This document shows positions 1 to 5,023 of a stretch of 5,023 nt of DNA, one piece after another; the stretch's first letter is position 1, and each line of letters begins with the position of its first letter. Origin of the DNA: Holosporaceae bacterium (GTDB lineage Bacteria > Pseudomonadota > Alphaproteobacteria > UBA3830). The stretch covers positions 1-5,023 of the forward strand of contig JAITAC010000002.1 of NCBI GenBank assembly GCA_031284345.1, in the 5' to 3' direction. Under the pieces are notes generated by a model, which saw nothing but the letters and a program-made list of their open reading frames with translations, was not told the origin of the DNA and searched no databases. The position numbers and the translations under genes are program-made.

Positions 1-318
1 ATGATATGTGTAGAAATCCGTGGCGCGCCCCAGGGAAGGACCATATATAAATACCATAAGTATGGGAAATAAGTCTCAGAACCAGGATGTTCTAGAATCC
101 GCAGGAGGTGCGGGGATAAGTATTAAAAGAAACATATCCAAAATTCCGCATCGTTTGTTGCCGTAAGACAATGTTTCCGTGGGTCTAATATCAGATCCCA
201 TCTCTGATTTGCCATTGCCGACTTGGCAGCGACTGGTACAGCACGCATTCCGCAAGTTTTTTGGATAATTCAAAATGGGATCTGGTCTAATGCATTTAAC
301 CCGCCACAACTATATAAC
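1..318. other. Gene-poor left end; possible decayed coding remnant
   Basis: I see no intact gene here. Reading + frame 1 from the window edge, a stretch of 23 codons (it contains VEIRGAPQGRTIYKY) ends at TAA 70-72. The same frame then continues with protein-like stretches, broken by TAA at 127-129 and TGA at 205-207, and is open again to 408. Another + frame opens with ATG at 62 and is broken at 164-166 and 266-268. On the - strand, 76-309 is open for 77 codons, but I recognise nothing in it and see no ribosome binding site. Several frames that look coding yet carry scattered stops suggest a pseudogene or the relic of a mobile element. The alternative is ordinary intergenic DNA with chance open frames. 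The only specific signal is the repeat copy at 68-101. Confidence 0.35.
68..101 (+). repeat. Left copy of a terminal imperfect inverted repeat
   Basis: This 34-base stretch aligns without gaps to the reverse complement of 4867-4900, with 26 of 34 bases identical. The best block is 79-101, with 19 of 23 identical and an exact AGAATCCG end. Seven of the eight mismatches are transitions, the pattern expected of two diverged copies of one sequence. Weaker similarity, again rich in transitions, seems to continue upstream of position 68. Both copies lie in the gene-poor ends of the window and point in opposite directions. I cannot tell whether the repeat is coding, a mobile-element end or a chance match. 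Confidence 0.45.
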
Positions 319-350
319 AAAAAAAACACCACCGATGCAATCATCGATGG
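319..350 (-). terminator. Second (distal) intrinsic terminator of the HTH gene
   Basis: Read on the - strand, CCATCGATG (342-350) pairs with CATCGGTGG (329-337) in a 9-bp stem that includes one G-U pair. The loop is ATTG, and two bases after the stem comes a run of eight Ts (319-326). This is a textbook Rho-independent terminator and the stronger of the pair. It serves leftward transcription from the regulator gene ending at 388. Confidence 0.75.
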
Positions 351-353
351 CGT

Positions 354-378
354 AAAAAAAAATCTGCCCAAACAGATT
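354..378 (-). terminator. First (proximal) intrinsic terminator of the HTH gene
   Basis: On the - strand, nine bases after the regulator's TAA, AATCTG (373-378) pairs with CAGATT (361-366) around a TTTGGG loop. A T tract follows directly (complement of the A run 354-362, two bases of which belong to the stem). The six-pair stem has only two G-C pairs, so it is weak alone. The distal hairpin would act as back-up. Confidence 0.6.
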
Positions 379-387
379 GACGTATTT

Positions 388-1173
388 TTAATTTATATCA
401 AAATCTGAATATCCAACAACTTTATAGATGGCATCCAGGGAATTACGCTCTACTTCCGTCAATTTGTCTTTAATGGAAACAGTGCCGCTCTTAAGCAGTT
501 CCATATCGCCAATATCACACAATTGCAAAGAAGTGGGCGTTACGCTCCATATCTTTTTTATCATGATTTTTCCGCGATTTAAAATAACTACTGTGGATTC
601 AGGGGCAAGATTATGAGATAATTCAAGATACAACGTGGATGAACTACTAAAATGTGGTTTAAAGTACGATTCCGCTTTTATGGCAAAAACTTCATTCTTG
701 GATGATAACTCCGCAGGTCTATGACGCCACTCGGATGGAGAACAGATTTTAATCGTTAGATCATTGGAGTCTTCACTATCTCTCATAACACAGTAGAGCG
801 GCATGCTGCTTTCCCGAACCGATACCTCCTGACGCCTCTTCCTGTTAAACTCAACCGGAGTAACAACGTGGCTATCGTGGGCAACTTCCTGTAAAAGCTC
901 AGCCGGCTCGCATCCAAAAGCGTGCGACAATCTTCTGATCAGGTCGGTATTCAATCTCCGCGAGCCGGACTCCAGTCGCGACAAATATGAAATGGAAATA
1001 CTTGTTATTTCGGATAAAGTCTCCAGCGTATAACCGCTTCTCTTCCGTAAATATTTTAAATGAGTCATGGGAGCGTCTTTTCTCTTTCTCCCCACACGTT
1101 CTCCAGCAGTTTCCTGCGGTATAGTATCGTGAAATGCCAAATCTTTCATTGGACTTAAACTTTGTCTAGCCAT
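388..1173 (-). CDS. Cro/CI-type HTH transcriptional regulator with S24/LexA-like C-terminal domain
   Basis: Predicted 261-aa cytoplasmic DNA-binding regulator. A charged tail of about 35 residues precedes a Cro/CI-type helix-turn-helix at about residues 39-94, recognisable from SYLSRLESGSRRLN in the recognition-helix region. The C-terminal part (about 155-258) resembles the S24 peptidase fold of LexA and CI-like repressors. A167-E168-S169 sits where the family has G-D-S (nucleophile Ser), K206 in IMIKKIW sits where it has the catalytic Lys, and the end, IYKVVGY, matches the family's usual final strand. The Met after the Ser is replaced by Tyr and the next Pro is one residue further on, so self-cleavage is uncertain. 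It may be a ligand- or dimerisation-type relative. I chose ATG 1173 because AGAGGA lies five bases upstream; the frame stays open to 1215, but without a better start. The gene is divergent from the 1465-3352 genes and ends in tandem terminators. Its target is unknown; autoregulation is plausible from the promoter repeats. Confidence 0.85.
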   Translation of the reverse strand: MARQSLSPMKDLAFHDTIPQETAGERVGRKRKDAPMTHLKYLRKRSGYTLETLSEITSISISYLSRLESGSRRLNTDLIRRLSHAFGCEPAELLQEVAHDSHVVTPVEFNRKRRQEVSVRESSMPLYCVMRDSEDSNDLTIKICSPSEWRHRPAELSSKNEVFAIKAESYFKPHFSSSSTLYLELSHNLAPESTVVILNRGKIMIKKIWSVTPTSLQLCDIGDMELLKSGTVSIKDKLTEVERNSLDAIYKVVGYSDFDIN

Positions 1174-1205
1174 AATAATCCTCTTTTTTGCAAACTCTAT
1201 ATATC

Positions 1206-1234
1206 GGTATACCAAACGACAAAAAGAAAGTCTA
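1206..1234 (-). promoter_or_regulatory. Candidate sigma-70 promoter of the HTH gene
   Basis: On the - strand, TAGACT (1229-1234) and TATACC (1206-1211) are separated by 17 bp. Each matches four of six bases of the -35 and -10 consensus. They would start transcription about 20-30 bases before the ATG at 1173. The match is modest in AT-rich DNA, so this is tentative. A TATATA at 1198-1203 is an alternative -10, but it has no good -35 partner. Confidence 0.3.
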
Positions 1235-1238
1235 TACC
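1206..1238. promoter_or_regulatory. Candidate operator: GGTATA repeats over the HTH promoter
   Basis: A perfect 8-base palindrome, GGTATACC, lies at 1206-1213. A second GGTATA in the same - strand orientation is the complement of 1233-1238, 25 bp away. These cover the candidate -10 and -35 of the regulator gene. A related GGTAT lies on the + strand at 1376-1380, just past the -10 of the rightward promoter. Repeats placed like this could be binding sites for the adjacent regulator. This is inference from position; the motif is short and AT-rich. Confidence 0.3.
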
Positions 1239-1340
1239 TTATTTAAAGAAAAATAAAAAAAAACAATATTTCTAAAACTGTATGCAATTAGCCTTTTGAA
1301 ATATCTATCTTTTATGAAAGATTAAAAAAAATATTTTTTG

Positions 1341-1369
1341 TTGAAAATTTTTATTTATATCATCATAAT
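1341..1369 (+). promoter_or_regulatory. Candidate sigma-70 promoter for the rightward genes
   Basis: TTGAAA (1341-1346) and CATAAT (1364-1369) each match five of six consensus bases and are exactly 17 bp apart (1347-1363). Transcription would begin near 1376, leaving a leader of about 90 bases before the ATG at 1465. A weaker pair nearer the gene (TTTTCA, 16 bp, TATTTT, within about 1431-1458) could also serve. This is the best promoter visible ahead of the 156-aa gene, mtaB and ftsY. Confidence 0.5.
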
Positions 1370-1464
1370 ATAGTAGGTATTATATGCATGAAAAATATGG
1401 GTTTTTGTTGTTTTTGTATCTTTTCATGGCATGATGTAGCTTTATTTTTAATTAAGGATGCAAC

Positions 1465-1935
1465 ATGAATTCGTTAGAAAACAACACTGTAGGTCAGACA
1501 AGTAATGTAAAATTGTGTAAAACACACAATGTCAAATCCTCCAGGAAAAAAACAAATTTATCTTTTTCAAAATCCTATAGTTGTGCAAAAACGTATCATC
1601 CATTGAAACATAAGAGTGTTAAGGTAAACAAAATACGCTTTGTTGCTCCGAAACCAAAAAAAACCAAACCCAATAGCCAGAAAACAAAACTGCTGCTTAG
1701 GAAATACAAAATATTTTCAATTCCACCACCAACATTAAATACGATCTGGGTCCAAAAAGTTGAAATCATCAACTGGCTACTCTCGGTGGGGATATTTGTG
1801 AAGCGTTTAGCAGAGGAAAAATATTTTTTAATGGGTCGGGAATGTGCTATAAATCATATTCTTGTGTTCGCCAATAAAAAAAGAGTGGACATGGGCTTAC
1901 CACCGTTCTATGTTGAAGGGTTAACGGAATATTAG
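1465..1935 (+). CDS. Hypothetical very basic 156-aa protein
   Basis: I do not recognise this protein. It has about 30 Lys+Arg against 8 Asp+Glu. The first 85 or so residues are almost all Lys, Ser, Asn and Thr with essentially no acidic residues, so they are probably disordered and may bind nucleic acid or ribosomes. The C-terminal third (about 93-156) is more ordered, with a short hydrophobic stretch (IINWLLSVGIF, too short for a clear membrane helix) and FANKKRVDMGLPPFYVEGL. That segment recalls the N-xx-R-xx-GLPP opening of CAP/SCP domains, but the protein stops where such a domain would begin, so I do not assign it. The start is supported by AAGGA (1454-1458) six bases before the ATG and by a promoter upstream. 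It ends ten bases before mtaB, and its stop overlaps the likely mtaB ribosome binding site, which suggests co-transcription and possible translational coupling. Confidence 0.6.
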   Translation: MNSLENNTVGQTSNVKLCKTHNVKSSRKKTNLSFSKSYSCAKTYHPLKHKSVKVNKIRFVAPKPKKTKPNSQKTKLLLRKYKIFSIPPPTLNTIWVQKVEIINWLLSVGIFVKRLAEEKYFLMGRECAINHILVFANKKRVDMGLPPFYVEGLTEY

Positions 1936-1938
1936 GAA
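1933..1938 (+). promoter_or_regulatory. Ribosome binding site of mtaB overlapping the upstream stop codon
   Basis: TAGGAA contains the TAG stop of the 156-aa gene and an AGGAA Shine-Dalgarno core seven bases before ATG 1946. It is the main reason to place the mtaB start at 1946 rather than at the internal ATG 2111, which has only a weak purine stretch ahead of it. The overlap would allow ribosomes ending the upstream gene to re-initiate on mtaB. Confidence 0.55.
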
Positions 1939-1945
1939 TTTTTAT

Positions 1946-3352
1946 ATGCTAGATGGAAAAGAAAGACCGTTACCTCATGGATATTTCCCGCAAGAACAAG
2001 GAAAAACGGACACTTCTGTCATCGCGCAGAACCAAGAATCCGGCGACACCAATTACGAAAAAGATCCATTGGGCAAGAACTTCGAACAGAAATTCCCTGA
2101 AAAGCAAGTCATGGGACGACCTTCGGTGCGGACGTCCGGCGACGTAATAACCTTCGGCTGCAGACTGAACGCCTGCGAATCTGAAATCATATACAATTTT
2201 GCTCGAGAGCTTGGACTGGAAAACGTCATCATCATAAATACCTGCGCCGTTACGGCTGAGGCAGAGCGAAAATTACGCCAGACCATACGCAAGCTTCATC
2301 AGGAAAACAACGACGTAAAAATTATTCTGACCGGATGCGCCTCCGAACTAAATCCGGATTTTTATATACAAATGGATGGAGTTGCTGGAATTATCTCCAA
2401 CAAAATGAAGTTATCAAGGGACGAGTATCTGAAATATGTGCAGAATCGTCCCAACGTTCGGATCGGCGAGGATGGTACGTACCACGGCAAGATTCGAGGA
2501 TTTTTGCAGATCCAGAACGGCTGCGATCAGCGCTGCAGCTATTGCATTGTGCGATTGGCACGCGGTTCCAACGTCAGTTTTTCCCGGGACGATATTCTGG
2601 CCCAGGCAAAAAAACTATTGCAGAAAGGATATCAGGAGATCGTTCTAACCGGAGTCAACGTTTCTTCCTATGGCCGTGGAGTCGGAGATAGCTTGGCGTC
2701 CCTTATAACGTATTTGCTGAAAAATATTCCGGCACTGCGGCGACTGCGGTTATCATCTCTGGACCCGGCCGATTTGAGCGACGAACTCATTCGGGTTATA
2801 ACACAGGAAGAACGACTGCTGCCACATGTCCACGAAAGCATCCAATCCGGCGATGACCTGATCCTAAAACGTATGGTGCGACGCCATTCGTCGATGCAGA
2901 TCATTGAGATTAACGAAAAAATATTGTCGTGGCGTCCGGAAATAATTTTCGGAGCGGACATCATGGTCGGATTTCCCACCGAAACCGACGCAATGTTCGA
3001 AAACACAAAATCGCTAATGAAAAAAGCGAAAATATCACTTTTGCACGTGTTCCCATTTTCCAGTCGTCCCGGTACGCCGGCTGCTGGTATGCCGATGGTG
3101 GACAAAAAAATACGCCTGGCACGAGCAGCTGACCTCCGAAATCTCGCGCAGGAACTGCAAATGCAAAAAATGCAGGAATTCGTCGGAAAAAATGTGATAA
3201 TTCTGGCGGAAAGCGAATACGTCGCCAAAACAAACTCATTCCTGCAAGTCAGATCACGCAAAAAATTGGCGTCCGGCCGAGAATATTTATTCCACTGTGA
3301 AAGCCACGAAAAGAAATATATAATTGGAAATCCAATCGAAATTAACGGATGA
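1946..3352 (+). CDS. mtaB: tRNA (N6-threonylcarbamoyladenosine(37)-C2)-methylthiotransferase MtaB
   Basis: Radical-SAM methylthiotransferase, 468 aa, which converts t6A37 to ms2t6A in ANN-decoding tRNAs. The N-terminal UPF0004 domain shows its three cluster cysteines: C72 (FGCRLN), C100 (NTCAVT) and C131 (TGCAS). The radical SAM C-xxx-C-xx-C is C193, C197 and C200. Family hallmarks follow: LTGVNVSSYG, LRLSSLDP, IQSGDDLILKRMVRRHS, GADIMVGFPTET and HVFPFSSRPGTPAAGMP, then a C-terminal TRAM-like segment (about 400-465). FGCRLN and RRHS favour MtaB over MiaB or RimO. Oddities: the conserved protein begins near residue 66, so about 65 extra residues precede it if ATG 1946 is used. ATG 2111 would give the usual start (413 aa) but has a poor ribosome binding site. 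After C200, IVRLARG replaces the usual IIPxxRG. It lies 10 bp after the 156-aa gene and 7 bp before ftsY. Confidence 0.93.
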   Translation: MLDGKERPLPHGYFPQEQGKTDTSVIAQNQESGDTNYEKDPLGKNFEQKFPEKQVMGRPSVRTSGDVITFGCRLNACESEIIYNFARELGLENVIIINTCAVTAEAERKLRQTIRKLHQENNDVKIILTGCASELNPDFYIQMDGVAGIISNKMKLSRDEYLKYVQNRPNVRIGEDGTYHGKIRGFLQIQNGCDQRCSYCIVRLARGSNVSFSRDDILAQAKKLLQKGYQEIVLTGVNVSSYGRGVGDSLASLITYLLKNIPALRRLRLSSLDPADLSDELIRVITQEERLLPHVHESIQSGDDLILKRMVRRHSSMQIIEINEKILSWRPEIIFGADIMVGFPTETDAMFENTKSLMKKAKISLLHVFPFSSRPGTPAAGMPMVDKKIRLARAADLRNLAQELQMQKMQEFVGKNVIILAESEYVAKTNSFLQVRSRKKLASGREYLFHCESHEKKYIIGNPIEING

Positions 3353-3359
3353 GAAATAA

Positions 3360-4262
3360 ATGGGTATTTTTTCAAAAATAAAGTCAGCTTTGCAAAAAAC
3401 TTCTAGGAAAATATCGCTGTCCATTACCGGGAAAAAAATAGATGAGAACCTGGCGCAGGAAATAGAGGACGCTCTCATCATGGCCGACGCCGGAGTGAAA
3501 ATTTCCCTGGAATTTTCTCAAAAAATTTCCCAAAAAAAATTTCCGAAAGAGGCCACTGACATCGACGTAAAAAAATTTTTGTCCGACGAGATTTTTAATC
3601 TGCTAAAACCCTACGAATTTAATTTTTTCGAGAGTTGCCGCAATCAGAATCCATATGTAATACTAGTGATCGGAGTGAATGGTAACGGCAAGACTACGTC
3701 CGTGGCTAAAATTGCCAATATTTTTAAAAATTCCGGCCACAGACCGCTGGTGGTGGCGGCGGATACGTTTCGGGCAGCTGCCGTAGAACAGCTGCGGTTC
3801 TGGGCAGAAAAAATCGACGTTGATATCTGTGCCGGGAAAGAGAAAGGCGATGCTGCCGGACTTGTCTTCAGTTCCATTGAGCTGGCGAAGCGCAACAACA
3901 ACGGTGTGGTGCTAATTGATACCGCCGGCCGAATGCAAAATCGCGACGATCTTCTGGCTGAATTGGAAAAAATAAAACGTGTCGTGCGGAAGATCGACGT
4001 TGGCGCTCCTCATAAAACTATTTTGATTCTGGATGGACTCACCGGTCAGGCGTCTCACACACAGGTGGACGTGTTTCTGCATAAGATAGGCGTGGACGGC
4101 ATCATCATCACCAAGCTGGACGGAACCGCGAAGGGGGGAGCGCTGATGTCTTTGGTAAGAGAATATCAAATACCCATTTTCGCCGTTGGTGTTGGAGAGG
4201 ACATCGACGATCTGAAACCGTTCAATGCTCGGGACTACGCCGACGCCATTGTGGGACTTTGA
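3360..4262 (+). CDS. ftsY: Signal recognition particle receptor FtsY
   Basis: SRP receptor GTPase, 300 aa. It docks ribosome-SRP complexes at the inner membrane, where mutual GTP hydrolysis with Ffh releases the nascent chain to SecYEG. Helical N domain at about 1-90. The G domain has GVNGNGKTT (105-113, P-loop), DTFRAAAVEQL (135-145), DTAGRMQN (187-194), TKLDGTAKGG (251-260) and GVGEDIDDLKPF near the C-terminus. It is an NG-only form: the acidic A domain of E. coli FtsY is missing, and the amphipathic start (MGIFSKIKSALQK) would have to bind the membrane. The usual LDATTGQN is LDGLTGQA here (224-231). The ATG follows mtaB by 7 bp, with GGATGAGA (3347-3354) overlapping the mtaB stop as ribosome binding site, so the two are co-transcribed. 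I see no clear terminator in the 69 bp before the convergent acetyltransferase gene. Its housekeeping role and intact motifs suggest it is functional. Confidence 0.96.
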   Translation: MGIFSKIKSALQKTSRKISLSITGKKIDENLAQEIEDALIMADAGVKISLEFSQKISQKKFPKEATDIDVKKFLSDEIFNLLKPYEFNFFESCRNQNPYVILVIGVNGNGKTTSVAKIANIFKNSGHRPLVVAADTFRAAAVEQLRFWAEKIDVDICAGKEKGDAAGLVFSSIELAKRNNNGVVLIDTAGRMQNRDDLLAELEKIKRVVRKIDVGAPHKTILILDGLTGQASHTQVDVFLHKIGVDGIIITKLDGTAKGGALMSLVREYQIPIFAVGVGEDIDDLKPFNARDYADAIVGL

Positions 4263-4331
4263 GAAAATACTAGCACGTAAATGAGGCAATTGCTGCCAAA
4301 AATACCGCCGCAGAATTTGTAAACTGTACTA

Positions 4332-4742
4332 CTAGAGCGCCATGGATAAATGATAAATGCTGATATCTTTTTTGAATCCTTTTTGTATGTAGTTCACTTT
4401 AAATCCCAGTTTTTGATAAAAAAATGGAGCCTGAAAATTAAAAGTACGCAAAAAAACTATGGTACATCCGTTTTCTCTGGCGAATTCACATGCTTTTTGC
4501 ATGAGTTTGGAGCCAATTCCTCTGAGGCGATACTCTTTATAAACGATAAGATATTTAACATAAAGTTGTCCCCAAAATAAATTAACGACAACATATCCGA
4601 CGGTTTTGCCATGAATTACTGCTTTGAATGATATCAATTGGTTGTCCGAATAGGTATCGATTTTTTCTAGAGAATGTTCTCGAAACAGCCTAAAAATCTC
4701 TGCTTGGTCGTCATTTGATAAAATAGATTGTACATACTCCAT
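4332..4742 (-). CDS. GNAT family N-acetyltransferase
   Basis: Single-domain GCN5-related acetyltransferase, 136 aa, predicted to transfer acetyl from acetyl-CoA to an amine. The substrate is unknown. The acetyl-CoA pyrophosphate loop is visible as R72-L-R-G-I-G77 (motif A, R-xx-G-x-G) after the strand YVKYLIVYKEY. It is followed by the helix SKLMQKACEFAREN and motif B, FQAPFFYQKLGFKV, which is typical of small GNAT proteins. The length is normal for the family and there is no signal peptide. I prefer ATG 4742, with GGAA nine bases upstream; a TTG at 4757 in the same frame would add five residues, and a stop lies just before it. The gene converges on ftsY, leaving 69 bp between the stops with no strong hairpin for either. 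Only a weak leftward promoter candidate is visible upstream. It has no functional link to the mtaB-ftsY cluster. Confidence 0.88.
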   Translation of the reverse strand: MEYVQSILSNDDQAEIFRLFREHSLEKIDTYSDNQLISFKAVIHGKTVGYVVVNLFWGQLYVKYLIVYKEYRLRGIGSKLMQKACEFARENGCTIVFLRTFNFQAPFFYQKLGFKVNYIQKGFKKDISIYHLSMAL

Positions 4743-5023
4743 AGTATCCGTTTCCAATTGAGCTCAAGAGCAAAACAATAGCCACGTAAGCAAGATACAC
4801 TGCGCAACATTCTACTACAATACCACATATGGAGGTTGACGAAAAGATGGCGCACTTGCCATCCGACGGATTCTGGAATGTCCTGATTCGGAAGCTTATC
4901 TTGCATTTTTACAACACAAAGTTGTGCGCCGGCACCTCTTCCACCAGTTACCATAATATCAGAAAAATGTAAAATTTCCGTTAACGGCGAAAAAATTTCT
5001 ATAAATTAACGAATTTTTAAGAT
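4743..5023. other. Gene-poor right end; possible decayed coding remnant
   Basis: I find no convincing gene. On the - strand one frame is open from about 4954 into the acetyltransferase gene (starting MVTGGRGAGAQLCVVK), without a ribosome binding site. On the + strand a 47-codon frame runs 4829-4972, also without one. Both contain the repeat copy at 4867-4900. The last 50 bases are AT-rich, and a 10-base perfect palindrome CCGTTAACGG lies at 4978-4987. Promoter elements for the acetyltransferase must lie here; TTGTAG and TATCTT 17 bp apart on the - strand, upstream of 4770, are only a poor match. Like the left end, this could be the relic of a gene or mobile element. Confidence 0.35.
4867..4900 (-). 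repeat. Right copy of the terminal imperfect inverted repeat
   Basis: The reverse complement of this stretch matches 68-101 at 26 of 34 bases without gaps. On the + strand it lies inside a 47-codon open frame, where it reads GFWNVLIRKLILHFY. The left copy read the same way on its - strand gives GF*NILVLRLISHTY, with several synonymous or conservative changes and one stop (W to *). That would fit a decayed left copy. However, the other frames of the repeat are conserved about as well, so the coding frame, if there is one, is undecided. Confidence 0.45.

Noticed and set aside
76..309. 77-codon open frame on the - strand
   Set aside because: No ribosome binding site and no recognisable family. 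It overlaps equally plausible fragments in other frames, so it is treated as part of the gene-poor left end.
223..408. 61-codon + strand frame running over the terminators into the regulator's 3' end
   Set aside because: TTG start without a ribosome binding site. It reads through two terminator hairpins and A tracts that encode Lys-rich filler. At most it is the tail of the decayed frame 1 remnant.
1876..1932. CAP/SCP domain at the C-terminus of the 156-aa protein
   Set aside because: Only a short N-xx-R-xx-GLPP-like segment is present, and the protein ends immediately after it. No continuation was found in the next frame. This is too little to assign a domain.
2668..3375. 235-codon open frame on the strand opposite mtaB
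   Set aside because: Its Ser/Arg/Ile/Phe-rich composition is an antisense shadow of mtaB, whose motifs on the + strand are unmistakable.
4263..4331. Terminator between ftsY and the acetyltransferase gene
   Set aside because: The only hairpin is a 4-bp stem (GGCA/TGCC) without a T tract on either strand.
4667..4954. 95-codon - strand frame overlapping the start of the acetyltransferase
   Set aside because: No ribosome binding site, and its last 25 codons are an out-of-frame reading of the acetyltransferase gene. The upstream part is kept only as a possible relic containing the right repeat.
1..5023. CRISPR array, tRNA or rRNA genes, or an intact insertion sequence
   Set aside because: No regularly spaced direct repeats, no tRNA-like cloverleaf or rRNA sequence that I recognise, and no intact transposase reading frame.

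Overview
The window looks like part of an AT-rich alphaproteobacterial chromosome. The best evidence is the tight pair mtaB-ftsY (tRNA methylthiotransferase followed 7 bp later by the SRP receptor GTPase), a gene order I know from Alphaproteobacteria. The A/T-homopolymer-rich intergenic DNA, a short FtsY with almost no N-terminal A domain, and a Lys/Asn-rich unknown protein would fit a reduced or host-associated lineage such as Holosporales or Rickettsiales. That placement is inference and cannot be proved from 5 kb.

Layout: (1) Positions 1-318 hold no intact gene, only short interrupted reading frames that may be the remains of one. (2) Two tandem intrinsic terminators, 319-350 and 354-378, close a leftward gene. 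(3) Positions 388-1173 (-) encode a Cro/CI-type HTH regulator with an S24/LexA-like C-terminal domain. (4) The divergent intergenic region 1174-1464 carries a good sigma-70-like promoter for the rightward genes, and a weaker leftward one overlapped by GGTATA repeats. (5) A rightward cluster follows: an unrecognised, very basic 156-aa protein (1465-1935), mtaB (1946-3352) and ftsY (3360-4262), spaced 10 and 7 bp apart and probably one transcript. (6) A leftward GNAT acetyltransferase (4332-4742) converges on ftsY. (7) Positions 4743-5023 again hold no convincing gene.

The two gene-poor ends share an imperfect inverted repeat: 68-101 matches the reverse complement of 4867-4900 at 26 of 34 positions, and seven of the eight differences are transitions. 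This is the least explained structure in the window. It may mark two decayed copies of one element or gene family, in opposite orientation, on either side of the housekeeping cluster.

Functionally, mtaB modifies t6A37 in ANN-decoding tRNAs and ftsY targets ribosomes to the membrane. They are linked by conserved order rather than by pathway. The regulator sits divergently from this cluster and may control itself or the 156-aa gene. I found no clear novel multi-gene system. The candidates for something undescribed are the 156-aa basic protein with its link to an extended mtaB start, and the terminal inverted repeats.
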